A stretch of DNA of 64,000 nt from Phoronis australis (Eukaryota; Phoronida; Phoronidae), in assembly GCA_002633005.1 (NCBI GenBank), contig NMRA01000649.1:43608-107607 (forward strand). The letters are read 5' to 3'. The notes beneath the pieces are model-generated. The model saw nothing but the letters and a program-made list of their open reading frames with translations. It was not told where the DNA came from and made no database searches. Of the stretch, positions 45,174 through 57,700 are shown one piece after another. The stretch's first letter is position 1, and each line of letters starts with the position of its first letter. A program made the position numbers and the translations under genes.

Positions 45174-45661
45174 TTCAGAGTCCCTTCGTTTGACTTTAGA
45201 GGAAATATGTTAAGATATTTGTCTTTGAATAAAAACGGCAAAAGAACTGAGAAAGAAAACAGAGGTCCCCCAATCTCTAAAATCCCGCCAACACACGATA
45301 ATAGAAAATCGGAGAAGCGTGATTGGATACAAAGTTCGCCCACTTATGGTTTTAAAGAATACAATAATTCCTGAATTAATCTTTTAAAAGCAAATTTTAA
45401 GCCATAAAATTATTTTTCAATGCTTAAGGTTTATAAAAATTGTGAAATTTTTATTTTTTTGAGTTTCATCCAGAATAAAAATTTTAATTTGAACTTTAAC
45501 CTAGATCATGTACTGACCAATCAGAAAATAAGAATGATACAACTGCTGACGTGACAGTTGTAACATCCTGCTGTGTCATAAAAGTTCGTCACTTCGATTT
45601 CGCAAGGATAGAGGACAAGTAATATCTTGTACATGAACGAACGCTGCCTTAACCCAACAAA
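45174..45661. promoter_or_regulatory. Divergent promoter interval between CHAF1A and endophilin-A
   Basis: Only 488 bp separate the two start codons, so both 5' untranslated regions and core promoters must overlap or abut here, unless upstream untranslated exons exist. Seen: CCAAT on the minus strand at 45322-45326 (149 bp before the CHAF1A ATG), CCAAT on the plus strand at 45517-45521 (141 bp before the endophilin ATG), and a CRE-like TGACGTGA at 45547-45554. There is no clear TATA box at a useful distance. The near-symmetrical CCAAT placement suits a bidirectional promoter. Transcription starts are not visible from sequence. Confidence 0.65.
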
Positions 45662-45706
45662 ATGTCTTTTGCGGGATTTAAAAAACAAATCAATAAGGCA
45701 AATCAG
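45662..45706 (+). CDS. SH3GL: Endophilin-A exon 1 (residues 1-15, helix H0)
   Basis: ATG at 45662 in an A-rich context, 15 codons, donor GTATGT at 45707. MSFAGFKKQINKANQ corresponds to human MSVAGLKKQFHKATQ, the amphipathic N-terminal helix that inserts into the bilayer. Confidence 0.93.
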
Positions 45707-48700
45707 GTATGTATTTCACTAACAATTTGTTCTCCGAGTTGTCGGTGACCACAACAATTTTTGCCGACGTCCACTACGCTACGCCTACGGCTACGGCTCT
45801 AGCCGTGGGGGAGTACCAAACGGCAAGCCTCTTGCGTTGCGGTCTCGAGTACATGACATGGTGGTCCAGGGTCCTAGTCGACGTCAATGACAGTGACTTC
45901 AAGTGTACGGGACTCATATCTGCCTTTTCACACTGAATCTTTTAATTCAAACTCGAATAGTAGCACCCTCCGCCCCCCAATACTGGCCCCGGCTTAGTTC
46001 GTGCTACTTTTTCTATTTACCAGCAGAAATGGTGGCGCTCCCATATGGCTTTCATACACTGGAAGCTTTTTGACGAATTATGCCTCGTCGAGTTGCCAGT
46101 ATAAGTACTGTTTGCGCATGGAAACTGTTGTAGTTGTGTGGCCGAGGCAGGATCGGACTATTTCAGTGTAAGGGCGTTTCCAGAGGTACTCACATAACAT
46201 CTTTCCCTGACGAAGCTGTACTCCAGAAGGCCCAGACGATCACATGGTGTTCATGTGTAGATGTGACCTTTCGTGGGCTCTTCTGTCGCCAGGCATTGAG
46301 CCATGCACTTTAAGGTGGATTACACCCAGTGAAGCTGATAGACCTATTCTCGGTCTCCTAATTTTCCTTACTGTGATAGGCTTCTATTTCCATTATCAAC
46401 AAAAATATCAAAAACATCAGCTGCTTCAGAAAACACTTTAAAATTAATTGGCGATGGCCAACCTTAAAATTACGGATTTGAAAACGGCACATCATTGTCC
46501 GACATTAAGAAAACGTGCTATTTCTGATTTGTTGTTGCCAATTTTTAGTACCTTGGCAGGGATATACCTAGGTTTCAAAACCCCGCTCGCCAGCTGGGCG
46601 AGTGAGCTAGAAAATCTACTCGCCCAGCCCGAAGTTCAGTTGCCCAGCTGTTTGCGTCACTTGCTGCCAATGTCAATAAAAATCATCGTTTTGTGCGTTG
46701 ATATCACCATATACTAAGGCTAGTATCGTTTTTAGAAAGTAAATTCTTAACAAGAAACTTTTGACGTTGATGAATTCCTAGCAATGCAAGACATTGCCTT
46801 GGCGCAAAGCTGCAATGTAGTAATATAGGCTACAGCTACGGCGCCGATGTGGGTAAAAGACTGACCAGATAAAATCTGACACAAAAGTAGTTTTATTAAA
46901 AACTGCACTCTTCCTCACTCCTGACACCAAAATGGAAGCGCCCAACAAAAGCAACAGCGTAAGAAATCAACTTGTCATTAAGCGCAAGTCAAACATTCTG
47001 TCCACATCCACGTGGTCAAAAACCTGTTCTTTGAACTTGTGATTTGCCTGGTAACTTTTTACATGATGTGTGTTTGCTTCATTATTTTGGCAGTCGACCG
47101 AGCACCCCAATGCATAATGGTAATATTGTCCGACTGTTGAGCACGTGGTTTGAACAAGCGTGGTTTTGGCTTTGAAGTAAAAAAGACATATACAATGTAT
47201 ATAAAATGTTACATGGTTCAAACTAAGTTCAAAGTATTCAGTTAGAAATCTGTCAATCATTAGCATGTGTTTGGTTGCCTACGTGTCCAGGGGAAGCGAA
47301 TCTTTACAAAATCAAGTGCTTCCCTTAAAAATACACCACAAACTAGCGGAATCTTGCTTGATCTGTCTTTTCTCTCAAGAAACTTCCCCTACTGAACGCA
47401 CGCCTACCTGTAGGAATACCTTAGTTCTAAGAAATGACGAACAGCCACCAAGGTACGTAAAAACCTGATCACTCTCGGGATCACGACGCCACTGTATCGT
47501 GCACTACAGCGGGCCGTTGGAAGTTCGTTACTTCAATCCCCCCAACCTATATTTTAACTGATATGCTTGAAGTCTGACGTCAGTGTAGCTATAGTCCGTT
47601 AGAGTAAACTCGGTCCTCCGTGCAGTAAGGAACAACTCAAGACTTCAAAAATTTCGATTTTAATCGCCCACTGAGCCCCTGTTTTTTAGATTCCCAATTT
47701 CACTTGCTGTGAGCACATGGACCGGTCTTTCGCCTTCCCCCCTTTTTCTTCGATTCGGACAAGTCCACAAATTCCTTAGTACACGATCAACCACTGTTGT
47801 CTCTTGTCTAGACGAATCGCGTAAGGGGTGACAGTCTACTGAATGGGTAGAAGCGCACTGAGCCGATGTTTTTTACTGCCGGAGCATCGACACGCTGACC
47901 AAACCAAACCTTTGTTTTCATGATAAAAACAGCACAAGGAGGAGAAAATTTATTCATGTTCATCTGGAAAATGATAGAGTGCTTTTGCGCTCTGAAAATT
48001 CGCTTGGAAAGACAATTTCTTCTCGCCCAGCACCATTTTTACTCGCATTGGCGACTGGGTGAGTGGCTAAGACACATCCCTGCCTTGGATGTTCAATAGT
48101 TGTTGATTGCGATGCATCCGATTATGATTTCAACAAGGTTGCGCTATGGTAGATTTGGTTTAGTAGGCAAGGACCAAACGGCAATGATACGTGGCTGTTG
48201 CAGTGAGAAAATAACCTTTTTGGTCTCCATTATCGTGAAAAGCAGATGATGCAACCAAAGATGCTCAAATCTCTCTTTTGACAAATTTCACAGCCTCTAG
48301 AAAGTCACTCGCATGGCTTCAAAGTTGGCGCTGTACGAGGGTGTTATTTTTTGAGCACCTGTGGATAAAACAAGATCGGCAGAGGGTGACGATAGTTGAC
48401 TGGCATTTGAGCGTTTTTGATTTTGTTATTACTGCTGTTAGTGAGTGTTAGTTGACCCAGCTGACATGATTTTGCACGTGTTAGAACAGAATAGTCGGAA
48501 ACTGAGGTCGCATTTGGCAAGTTGAGTAAGGGAAAACTAAAATTGCATTTGGTAAGTGGCGAGTTCAGGTCGCCAACGGCAATTTCAGCTCGCAAAACAC
48601 GAAATGTTATTTGCCAAATCATACCCTGGTCATGTATGTATTGCCTGTGACTGTAATAATTATGTGGTACGTTTGATCAACTATTCTACAGGGGAAAACC

Positions 48701-51700
48701 ACAAAGCCCAACCAAATCATGCTAGCTTATCAATAAACTGGTGTTATGTGGCATTTTTTATCCTAAATTACATTCATGATTTAAGTTCAGTCTGATTTCC
48801 AGTGTGATTTGCTGACAATTTCCTGGCTTATTTTGGTCAGGTGACCTGTATAATTTAAAAATTTAGGACAAAATACTAATAGGCAAGTAATTGTTATTTT
48901 ATCAGAAAAAAAATAATTTGTTTATTCGTGGGTAATCATTTCCTGGCATAGTGTCCAGTTAATATGGCCCCCTGGCTTCGTGGCAGCGGGGGCGACGCAT
49001 TACCTAGGTAGAACTGTTCTAAAATGTACGGCAATGTTAAAGCAAAAACTTATTTTGTCTCACAAAGAGTGGAAGGACAGTTGGAACAATTATTTTTGTG
49101 TGAATTTTGTTAAAAATTACCGTGTCATAAGGTAGGCACAAAATGACCTAGAACTGATGCGATCTAAAGTAATTCTTGCATTGTGTATTCAACGCATTAT
49201 TAAAGATCAAAACTAGCATGTATTCTTAACCTGTATTTCATCCTGTTTAGCTGGCGAAAAATAAAAATTGAATTGGGCCTTTTACTCTCGCAAAGTCAGT
49301 CTCATAATATTCCTTACTGCAATGGTATTCTATTTCCGTTTTGAACAAGAGCGTCAAAACCATCAGCGACTCAAGAAAATGCTTCCAACTTCAGTGAGGT
49401 AGGCCAACCCTAAAATTTTATGTTTGGAAATGAGCATGGACTGTGTCTTGAGTTAATAAAGCAATCTCGTCATGGTAGGAATATTATCAGACTGATTTTA
49501 TGAGAGTAAAAAGTCGAATTCGATTTTCGTTGTTCTAGCTAAACAGGGCAATATAGAGCTTTAAATATTATGGTAAAAATTTTCTAGTTTTGAATAGTCT
49601 TTAAACGTTGGGACACTGAAATTCATGCCTAAATGAAATGTTCTTGATTCTGAACATTGGGACATGGGCGATTTTGGCAATCATCTTATTTCTGAAACAT
49701 AGAGCACTGTGCTTTTATCAACAGAATGTGAGAATATATTTGGGAGTCGATAACATCGTCAAAAATGGCCACTGACATAGTGTTTTCATGAGTACCCTTG
49801 GTGTATCATTAAGGTGAATGATCGTTTGTCATTGATCGTAATTCTTGAATTTTGGACGCCACTATTGCCTATTTCTAATATTTGGTACAAGCTCCAACCT
49901 TGAGGAAAATAAAATATTCAGTGTTCCAAACTGAAGAATTTTTACCATAATCACGTTCTTCAGGTACTGAACACTCATTTGTCTAAATTGTCCCATTTGC
50001 CTATTGTAGTTTATGAGTGAAAAGATCGGTGGCGCGAAGGGAACTGAACTTGACGATGAGTTTGTTGAAATGGAACGGGTAAGTAGTTATTGTGTTTGCA
50101 CGTGAGTTGGGCATCTACTGCAAGAAAGCTCGTCTTTCGTTTTCTGCAGATTCAAAATATGTCTCTGAGCAAAGTAACATTGCTCAATGAAAGAAGAGCC
50201 TCCTTAGCACTCACAAGATTGGGATGTCATACACATGAAGACATGTACTTCTGAATGAGCAGTATATAAGTACAGTTAAAGGTATATTGATCGCTGCTTC
50301 AGCGGGTCTAAAATGGCCAGTTTAAAAGTAAGATAAAGTAAGAATGAAGTCGTTTATTAAGCCAGAAATAACATAACATCCATGTGCTACATTCCGAACA
50401 TAGTATTACCACGAAAAACTGTTGACTTGCCTATTTTCAATCTTCTAATTTTTGAGACGTGTTGCAATTGCAAAAGAATTTACGCTCGCTAGTTTCTACA
50501 GTGGGATGTCTCAAGGCAATAATCATATTATAATGTATGCTTTTTGGAATGCTTTGTGGGCTGGTGTCCTATTCCATTTATTGTGATGCATCACATTGTT
50601 ACCAAACCAATTAACCTTCACCACTGCAGTGGGATGTCCCTAGATAATAGTCATATTATTGAAGCAGCAATATAGCTTTAATTGACACAGCCATTCTTAG
50701 AGAGGGTTGCTGGTCAAGCGTCCTATGACATAATTCCCAAACAACATGTTCAGGCGGAGATGTAGATGTTACTGACCTCTGATAGATAGTGCGCAAGCAT
50801 GTTAGCGGTGATTGCTGCAAAAAAATCAATCACGGTCATTTTATTATTTGAGTTCTTGAAAAACATCAATAGAACCCACTGGTGGTAATATTTTTAATTC
50901 AATTCATTATTTGTATTGTTGGCTAAAGGTTAATGTGAGTAGAAATTACCTTTATGTAACAAAACATGACCTTCATTTGTTTATGTTCGAGAGCACACTT
51001 TTCGAGATTAAAAGAAAAATAAGAGTTTGTTAACCAGTTCAACTTTTTTCTCGAGGGTAATTACTCCCTATTGATATTCAGCTGGTTTGCTTAGCAGTTG
51101 TTATGTGCGTGCTCAGTGGTTCCTCATTAGTGTGACTCGCTTCGGATAATCCTTTATTCAATTTGCATTGAAGTATGTAAGTAGCCACGCTGTGCCTGAA
51201 TATGTGCAGAAGCACTAGTGTCCGTGAAACGGGGTTGTGACTTTATGTTTTGTACGTGTCTGAATCATTATAACTGGATCTCCTGCTTGTGTTGTAGTTT
51301 GGGGCTTAAGTGTGATTATCCTGTGAGATTTCCTGGTAACATCTGGGTGTGTTCACCAAGACAAATTTTGATATGCACTAGGTGTCTTTATCTAAAATAA
51401 TGTGTTTTTTTCAAAGATGTTTTCCCTTTAACGAATGATTCTCAAAAAAGGATGTCTGTCTGAGCTTCACTCATGACTGTGGAAAACTATCTCTGATGTG
51501 GTCATCTCTTAAATCGGGGACATTCCGTGTATGCTTTTAAATTCTTAATATATTTCATCAAAATAATTAAAATGTTAGATATAATCATGTGATCTTTTGT
51601 GTTGTAATGGGTAAGTTAAGCTTAACTTAAGTGCTATTTTGAAAACTAGCTCCTTGGGTTTTGCTCAACTATTTCTCATAAGTTGTTTTCACGTTAGAGT

Positions 51701-54700
51701 TAGTCCGGACTAGTTTTCGGTCAGGTCATATTCGGCATGATAATTTACCATGTACCAAATTGTCACTTTTCTCTCTTGCCCGGGCTAGCAGTCCCACCCT
51801 TACATTGAAGGTTCATCGTCCTAAACACGAGGTGTCATTCCAAATAATTATACTTGTAAGCATCTCTGTCTCATGTGACAATCAATTGCCTCTGCTATTC
51901 TTACTTTGAGACATGCTTAATTTTAAAATTATATAGTGAACAGTAAGTAAACAGAAATAGCAACAATGTCATGGGTGCACGCAATAACGGGAAGAGCTTC
52001 GCACTCCCGTGAAGTGGGAGATGATTTAGGACATTCAAGCAAAATAGTTGGGACCAAACCTTTTGCATTCCCCTTACATAATCGGACCAACTTTGCTATG
52101 CTCGCTGGTCCGGTCTTTTCGAGCATACTAAATTTAGTAGCGTGATAGATTTAAAGTGGTCCAAATCGCCTTTCGCATTGGGTCTAAAATTCTTGTGGTT
52201 GAGAAAGACTGTTAGTCTACCGTACCAAATTCATAATGCAATAGGCCCTACAGACTCATGTGCTCTTATGAGATAAACACTGTTTGGTATGCAAGCATTT
52301 AACCTAAATGTGCACATGTATGTTAGTTAGTTTCTAGCGAGTTTGGCTGATTGACAGAAATTGAATCAGAAACTAACAGTGCCTGTAAGCTTGCGTATGC
52401 AAATATCTTCACTAAATAATCTGTGCATTGACTGCCTGCAGTTCAAAGGCATTGTCTTATCTCTGGGGACAGAGTTCATACTGTCAGGGCAGTGAATCAA
52501 TTTTTAGATATCACTGCAGGGTGTTAATGCTCAATGCATTATAACTGTATTTATGAATAGAGGCAGGATATAGGTCGTTAGTTTGCTCATACATGGTGGA
52601 TTCCTTGTTTTGGACTGTCTCTTGAAAGTTTGTAATAAACATGGCTATAACAATACAGTTTTAACTATGAATTTTTTGGTCATTGTTGGCTACTGTTAAG
52701 AAAACCTGTTCGTTCAAAAAGAGAGAAAGGTAAACAGTGAACTAAATGACGCACATCACATGAATATGAAAACAAATTTAGTTTTTTCAGTATGTAATCA
52801 GAATGTAACGTCAAAAGTCAAGTGTCCGACTTGAAGTTTGTGTCAATGTAAATATCACCAAATTATGATACAAATATGTTAGACAAGCGAAATTATATAA
52901 TTTTTTTGTTTTTTACACAAGATTTCTAACACGAAGTGAATGTTTTATACCATACCTACGGTAAAATCTCGTCAATTTGGGACACAGTGCGGAATTTTTC
53001 CTCATTTTTCCATGAAAGATATGCTGCATCAGATAAATGTCTTTTCATGTTCAAGTTCCGGATCACGGACAATATTTTGAATAAATATGGGCATTTGCGA
53101 CAATATCAGACGCCTTTGGAAATGACGAAAAAAAACAATTGTGGCAAAAGTTTTTGTCCGAAATTGGTGTGATTTCGCCATACCCTAAGACAATGTTAAA
53201 CTAAGAAAGACTTGAGAAGGCTTTTAATGACATTTTCATGAGATAATGAGTGTTCACTGACATTGTGATACTAAAGAAATGATACCAGTAACTTTTATTT
53301 GCACGTCATTGACTTAAATAACAATGTTAGTTGTTTTTATTCCTACAGTGCGTAATACACGGTTATGGGCATGCCAGGGCCCAGGGACTTCAGGGGGACT
53401 TAAAGTGTGTGCAATGAATAAGTAATTAATAACAACAGTCGCAAAATTTGCTGTCTGTGGTTTTATAAAATGTGTGTGCCCCATATCAACCCATTTCACA
53501 CCAAAGTGGTTTTAACTTTTAAAAGTCTCGGTCTGATCACTTTAAAACTGGTTTTAAAAAATGTATTTGCATCCTCCTAATTATGCTTATGTATAGTAGG
53601 AACAAAGTGCAGTTGTGTTCATTAACAACTTGTAAATGTGGAAACAAAAAATTCAAATGACTTACCTTTGGGGCTCACATAGCACACATCATGCAGTGTT
53701 ATTCCCCAACACCACGTCACAATACTGTACACGTTCGAGTGATTTATAACGGATCATTTTCGACACAAAACTTGTTCTTAACCCTTTCAACACAGCACAC
53801 CGCTTAAGCGGTCTTTGAAACTTACCTCCAATCGAAACCGTAGACCGCTTTATCGGTCTCACGACATTCCGAACTTCAAGCAACAGCATATTTGATTGGT
53901 CGATTAGGGAATTCTTTTGTGTACGTCACAAATTTAAACATAGACTTAACTTCATTTCTAACAACTTTTCTGATTCGTTGCTGAGATGTAACGTGAGTTA
54001 TTAAAGGGGTTTTCCAAGATTTTAGATTGATGACTCGCGAAAACAAAATGTCAGCCGACGGCGATTCAAACATAGACTTTTCAAATGACGAAATTGGCAA
54101 TAATTTGTATGCTTTTTACTTAATTAATATACAAGATAACCCAAAAAGGAATTCTTATGTATCTGGCCAGAGTTTGTTGACTATTACGACAAAGAAGTTG
54201 AATTTCATGGCTTTGAACCGGAGGAAAACTTAACAGGTCGCAAATTTCGCAGTTGGGTTAAACAAACGCCGTTGAACTCCGACAACTTCGCAAATGTTCT
54301 GAACATGTGGAGTCTTCTAGAGTGTACGATGGTTCTGATAAGCAAGTTGAGTACTTTCAAAATTTTTGTATTGATGAAATATTCGTGAAATTGTAAGGGT
54401 AATTAATTTGAACACCCAAACGAAGTGCGAGTCACTACCGGAAGTGGACAAATTTGAATTGTTGAACTTAGCAATCGCCGAATTTAAGTCACTTTATGGC
54501 CTTCAAATGTTAGTTAAATATGTGAAATATGATCGAAAATGTATCGGTACTGAAGAATATTGACGACACTGTTACTCACAAATCATTTTTATTCTTTAAA
54601 CGATACATTGAATTGACAAATTGGCAAATGAACACTGGCATTTCAGGTGTTACTTACCTGCATTGTCTATGGAATTTTGAAAGCAAGCACCTCAGTTCAG

Positions 54701-57700
54701 CTCATGTGTGCAAAGTTACTTGGGGTTCAGGGACACAATGGCCGACAGTTACTTGGAGGTGAAGAGTTAAAAACACTTTGCAATTTTCAACCTACTTCAT
54801 ATTCACATCCTCATTATATGTTGTGTTTCTAACTGATTTGATCCAGCAGAGATAAGTAATTAGCCTGCTAGTTCCACTTTAAAAGTTGTAACTGTTTTGT
54901 GGTTATAACCCTTTGTGAGGATAGTTTAAAAACAAGTTATAAGCGTTGAAACTCTGTTGGAACACAGCAGTTGCAAAAGTTAGAAGTCAGTTGATGTCCC
55001 TACTGTCAAGTCTTGTTGGAAGCAATGGCACACCGAGGCCCTAGACGGGGTGAATTAGAAAGGGACGGCACCGAATACTGGCTTGTAAAATCAAAAAACT
55101 AGGCTGGTAACAGTGTTCAATCTGGGTTTGAACAGCAAGAATTGCATGACAGATACAACTATAGAAAGAGTAGTTGGCCTGAATACAGTTCTACTCGCTG
55201 GAAATAGAACATTTTTACCACAGAGTGAGAAAATGTATTGGTCCAGAGTTCACCATTTTTAATTTGCGTACTAGTATGTGTTTACATGCATTTGCTTTGT
55301 GGGAAAACTGCAATATATTTTTATGAATGTTTGTGCCTCTTTCCAGGTGGTTGCTTACAATAGTTTGTTTTATTGGCTATAGGTATCAGAAGGTGTGGTT
55401 TCACAAAAGATTGTCTCCTCGATATATTAGATACGGGGTATTGAAGATTTCTATGCTATAGCTGTGATAAAAAATACACTGAATGGGAAATAACCAATTC
55501 ACTAGCTATGGCAGCTCTGCTTATTTAGCACAAAATTTATTGCAAAAATTTTATTTTTTTTTCAATATTTAAAGGTTGATTGCCTTGCTGTAAATCATGG
55601 AAACTTTGCCAAATGTTGTCCTGCGCCATCTACGTTACAGAAACCAAGCTAATGATAGACTAAAATATTCATTGTTAGTCTTCATTCTTGGAGAGAAATT
55701 TAACAAAATTGAATTTCACTTGTCGGCAATGTTGTGCTTAATGGAATAGCATCAAAAATGAAGCTCACATAGACCTTGTGTTCAAGGTTGGAACAGTGGC
55801 ATTCAAAGAGGTGATGATATTAGGATTACGGCATTATTTTGTACCTAAGCAATATTGCAAAAACGGTCATTTTTACATTTTTCAGTAACTGATCACCTTT
55901 TTGAAAATAATGGGAACTTAAGCAAATGTTGTTTTGTGATATTTACGCAGTGCAAACCATGCCTGTAACAGACTGTATGTCTGAAAGCTTTACTTTTGTG
56001 TGCTTAGTAAATGAAGATTTACTTGACGCCATTTTGGGGGCATAAAGTGGCCTTTGTTGTGAGCCACCAACAACTGTCTTTCCAAGTCCTATTACCGCCT
56101 CCAATTTGAAACCAATTTCTTAACTGGTAAATAGTCTAGATCAAATGTTTTGTGACTTCAAGTTCATGAATGGGTAATATTTCAAAGCGGCGTTTTTATT
56201 GTAACATACTCTAGATTCTGTAATATTAATGAACTTCAATGTATGAAGTGAGGGATTTGTCTCAAGACATCCTCATCCTGTTACCGGCTTTTGGTTAGCA
56301 CTATTGCTTTTTCTTTCACATTCATCTTTGTGTGCAGGAAAGGGTTTTTATGGCAGCCCGGTTGCTAATTTGGAATAAAAATGAACCCCGAGAGCAGTAC
56401 TGGTAGAATGTTATTTGCCGTAAACTACTTCAAGTCATGTTGACATGTTTAGTCAACATTTTGACATTTATTTGGACCTAGTTTCAATCACGTAGCCTAG
56501 AACTTGACAGCTATTTCCATTTTTCATTGCGTACCAACTCCGTTGAACAGATTTTTCTTTTGTGAATGGTGGATTGATTTTGTCTCTAGAGTGTGTCCAT
56601 GTGTCTGTGCGTGGGCATGTGAGAACTCAGTCTTTAGATTAGCTTGCATTATTTATCTGCTCAATAAATTGATTGGCCACTAGTCAGAAATATTCTGACA
56701 ATTACAACAGGATTAACAACAGACGTCACCTCGCGTCATTCAGTGGAGGCAGCAGGATTATCGCCAATAGTCAATATTGGGATGCGACCGGTGAAATATC
56801 AACAAATGCCGTGTTGCAGCAAAACAAATGTTGGATACCGGTTCAACTGCGTAGTCGTACGAAAGGGGCTTAATAATTACAGAAATTAGTATACTAGGTG
56901 TGCATCACCTTTGGGGCGGATCCAGAATTTTTGGAGGCAGCGAATTGTTGGGGAAATTTTGCATGCAGTTGCACTAACCATAGTCCGTTCCACACGCAGA
57001 CTTACCCTAGAACGACTTGCACTGTCTAGTGCGACTTGCCCCACTTTTAATGGAGTGTCTACGCACACGTATCCGATAGCTAGGATGGGGTGGAAGTTGT
57101 GGACAACTGATGCAAATTCAGCGCGTAAAAGAAGACCCGTCTCTGTATGTAACCGCAGCAGGTAATTACCTCTGCCTTGCCTCAGGTTTGCAGTCACACG
57201 GCGATTACAACTGGCACGAGTTACCCTAGGACAAGTTACCCCACCTCGATAAGGTGGAGTAAGTTGTCACAAGTGGGGCAAGTTGCACTAGTTTGAAGTG
57301 GCGTCCACACAGCTCTTAAACCTAGCGACAACTTTCAGGAGTAACTTGTTCTGGGGTAAGTCTGTGTTTGGACGGCACTTATAGAAGTGGTTGGGATTTG
57401 TCTGTTGCTGAATAGGAACTTATTTCAAGATGTTTTAAATTAAATGAACATTTTTATTTGTAGTTAAATATTTGAAAGGACCACCTTGTCCTTCAGCCTA
57501 CACATGGTACTAGTACCCCTGAATTATCCGGTTAGACTGCTAGGTACAGGCTCCTGAAGTCATAACACTCATTATTTAATTTTGCCCTAGAAATCTATCT
57601 CAAGGTTCATTCTGTGCCCTTTGACCTCTTGATAACATTGTAATGACAAGGATGGCCTTTCAAGAAGGTCACAAATTCCATGGCAAGTGTCTTTGTTGAT

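Larger units (their letters stand above)
45707..50009 (+). other. SH3GL: Endophilin-A intron 1
   Basis: 4.3 kb. Holds the 1.5-kb CAGGGA-ended element (46557-48082) and the family D element (49242-49547). A degenerate family A end (TCCAAACTGAAGAATTTTTA) lies at about 49927, just before exon 2. No other gene supported. Confidence 0.8.

Noticed and set aside
56886-57197. Minus-strand 103-residue reading frame
   Set aside because: It lies within the palindromic element and shows no recognisable protein pattern.
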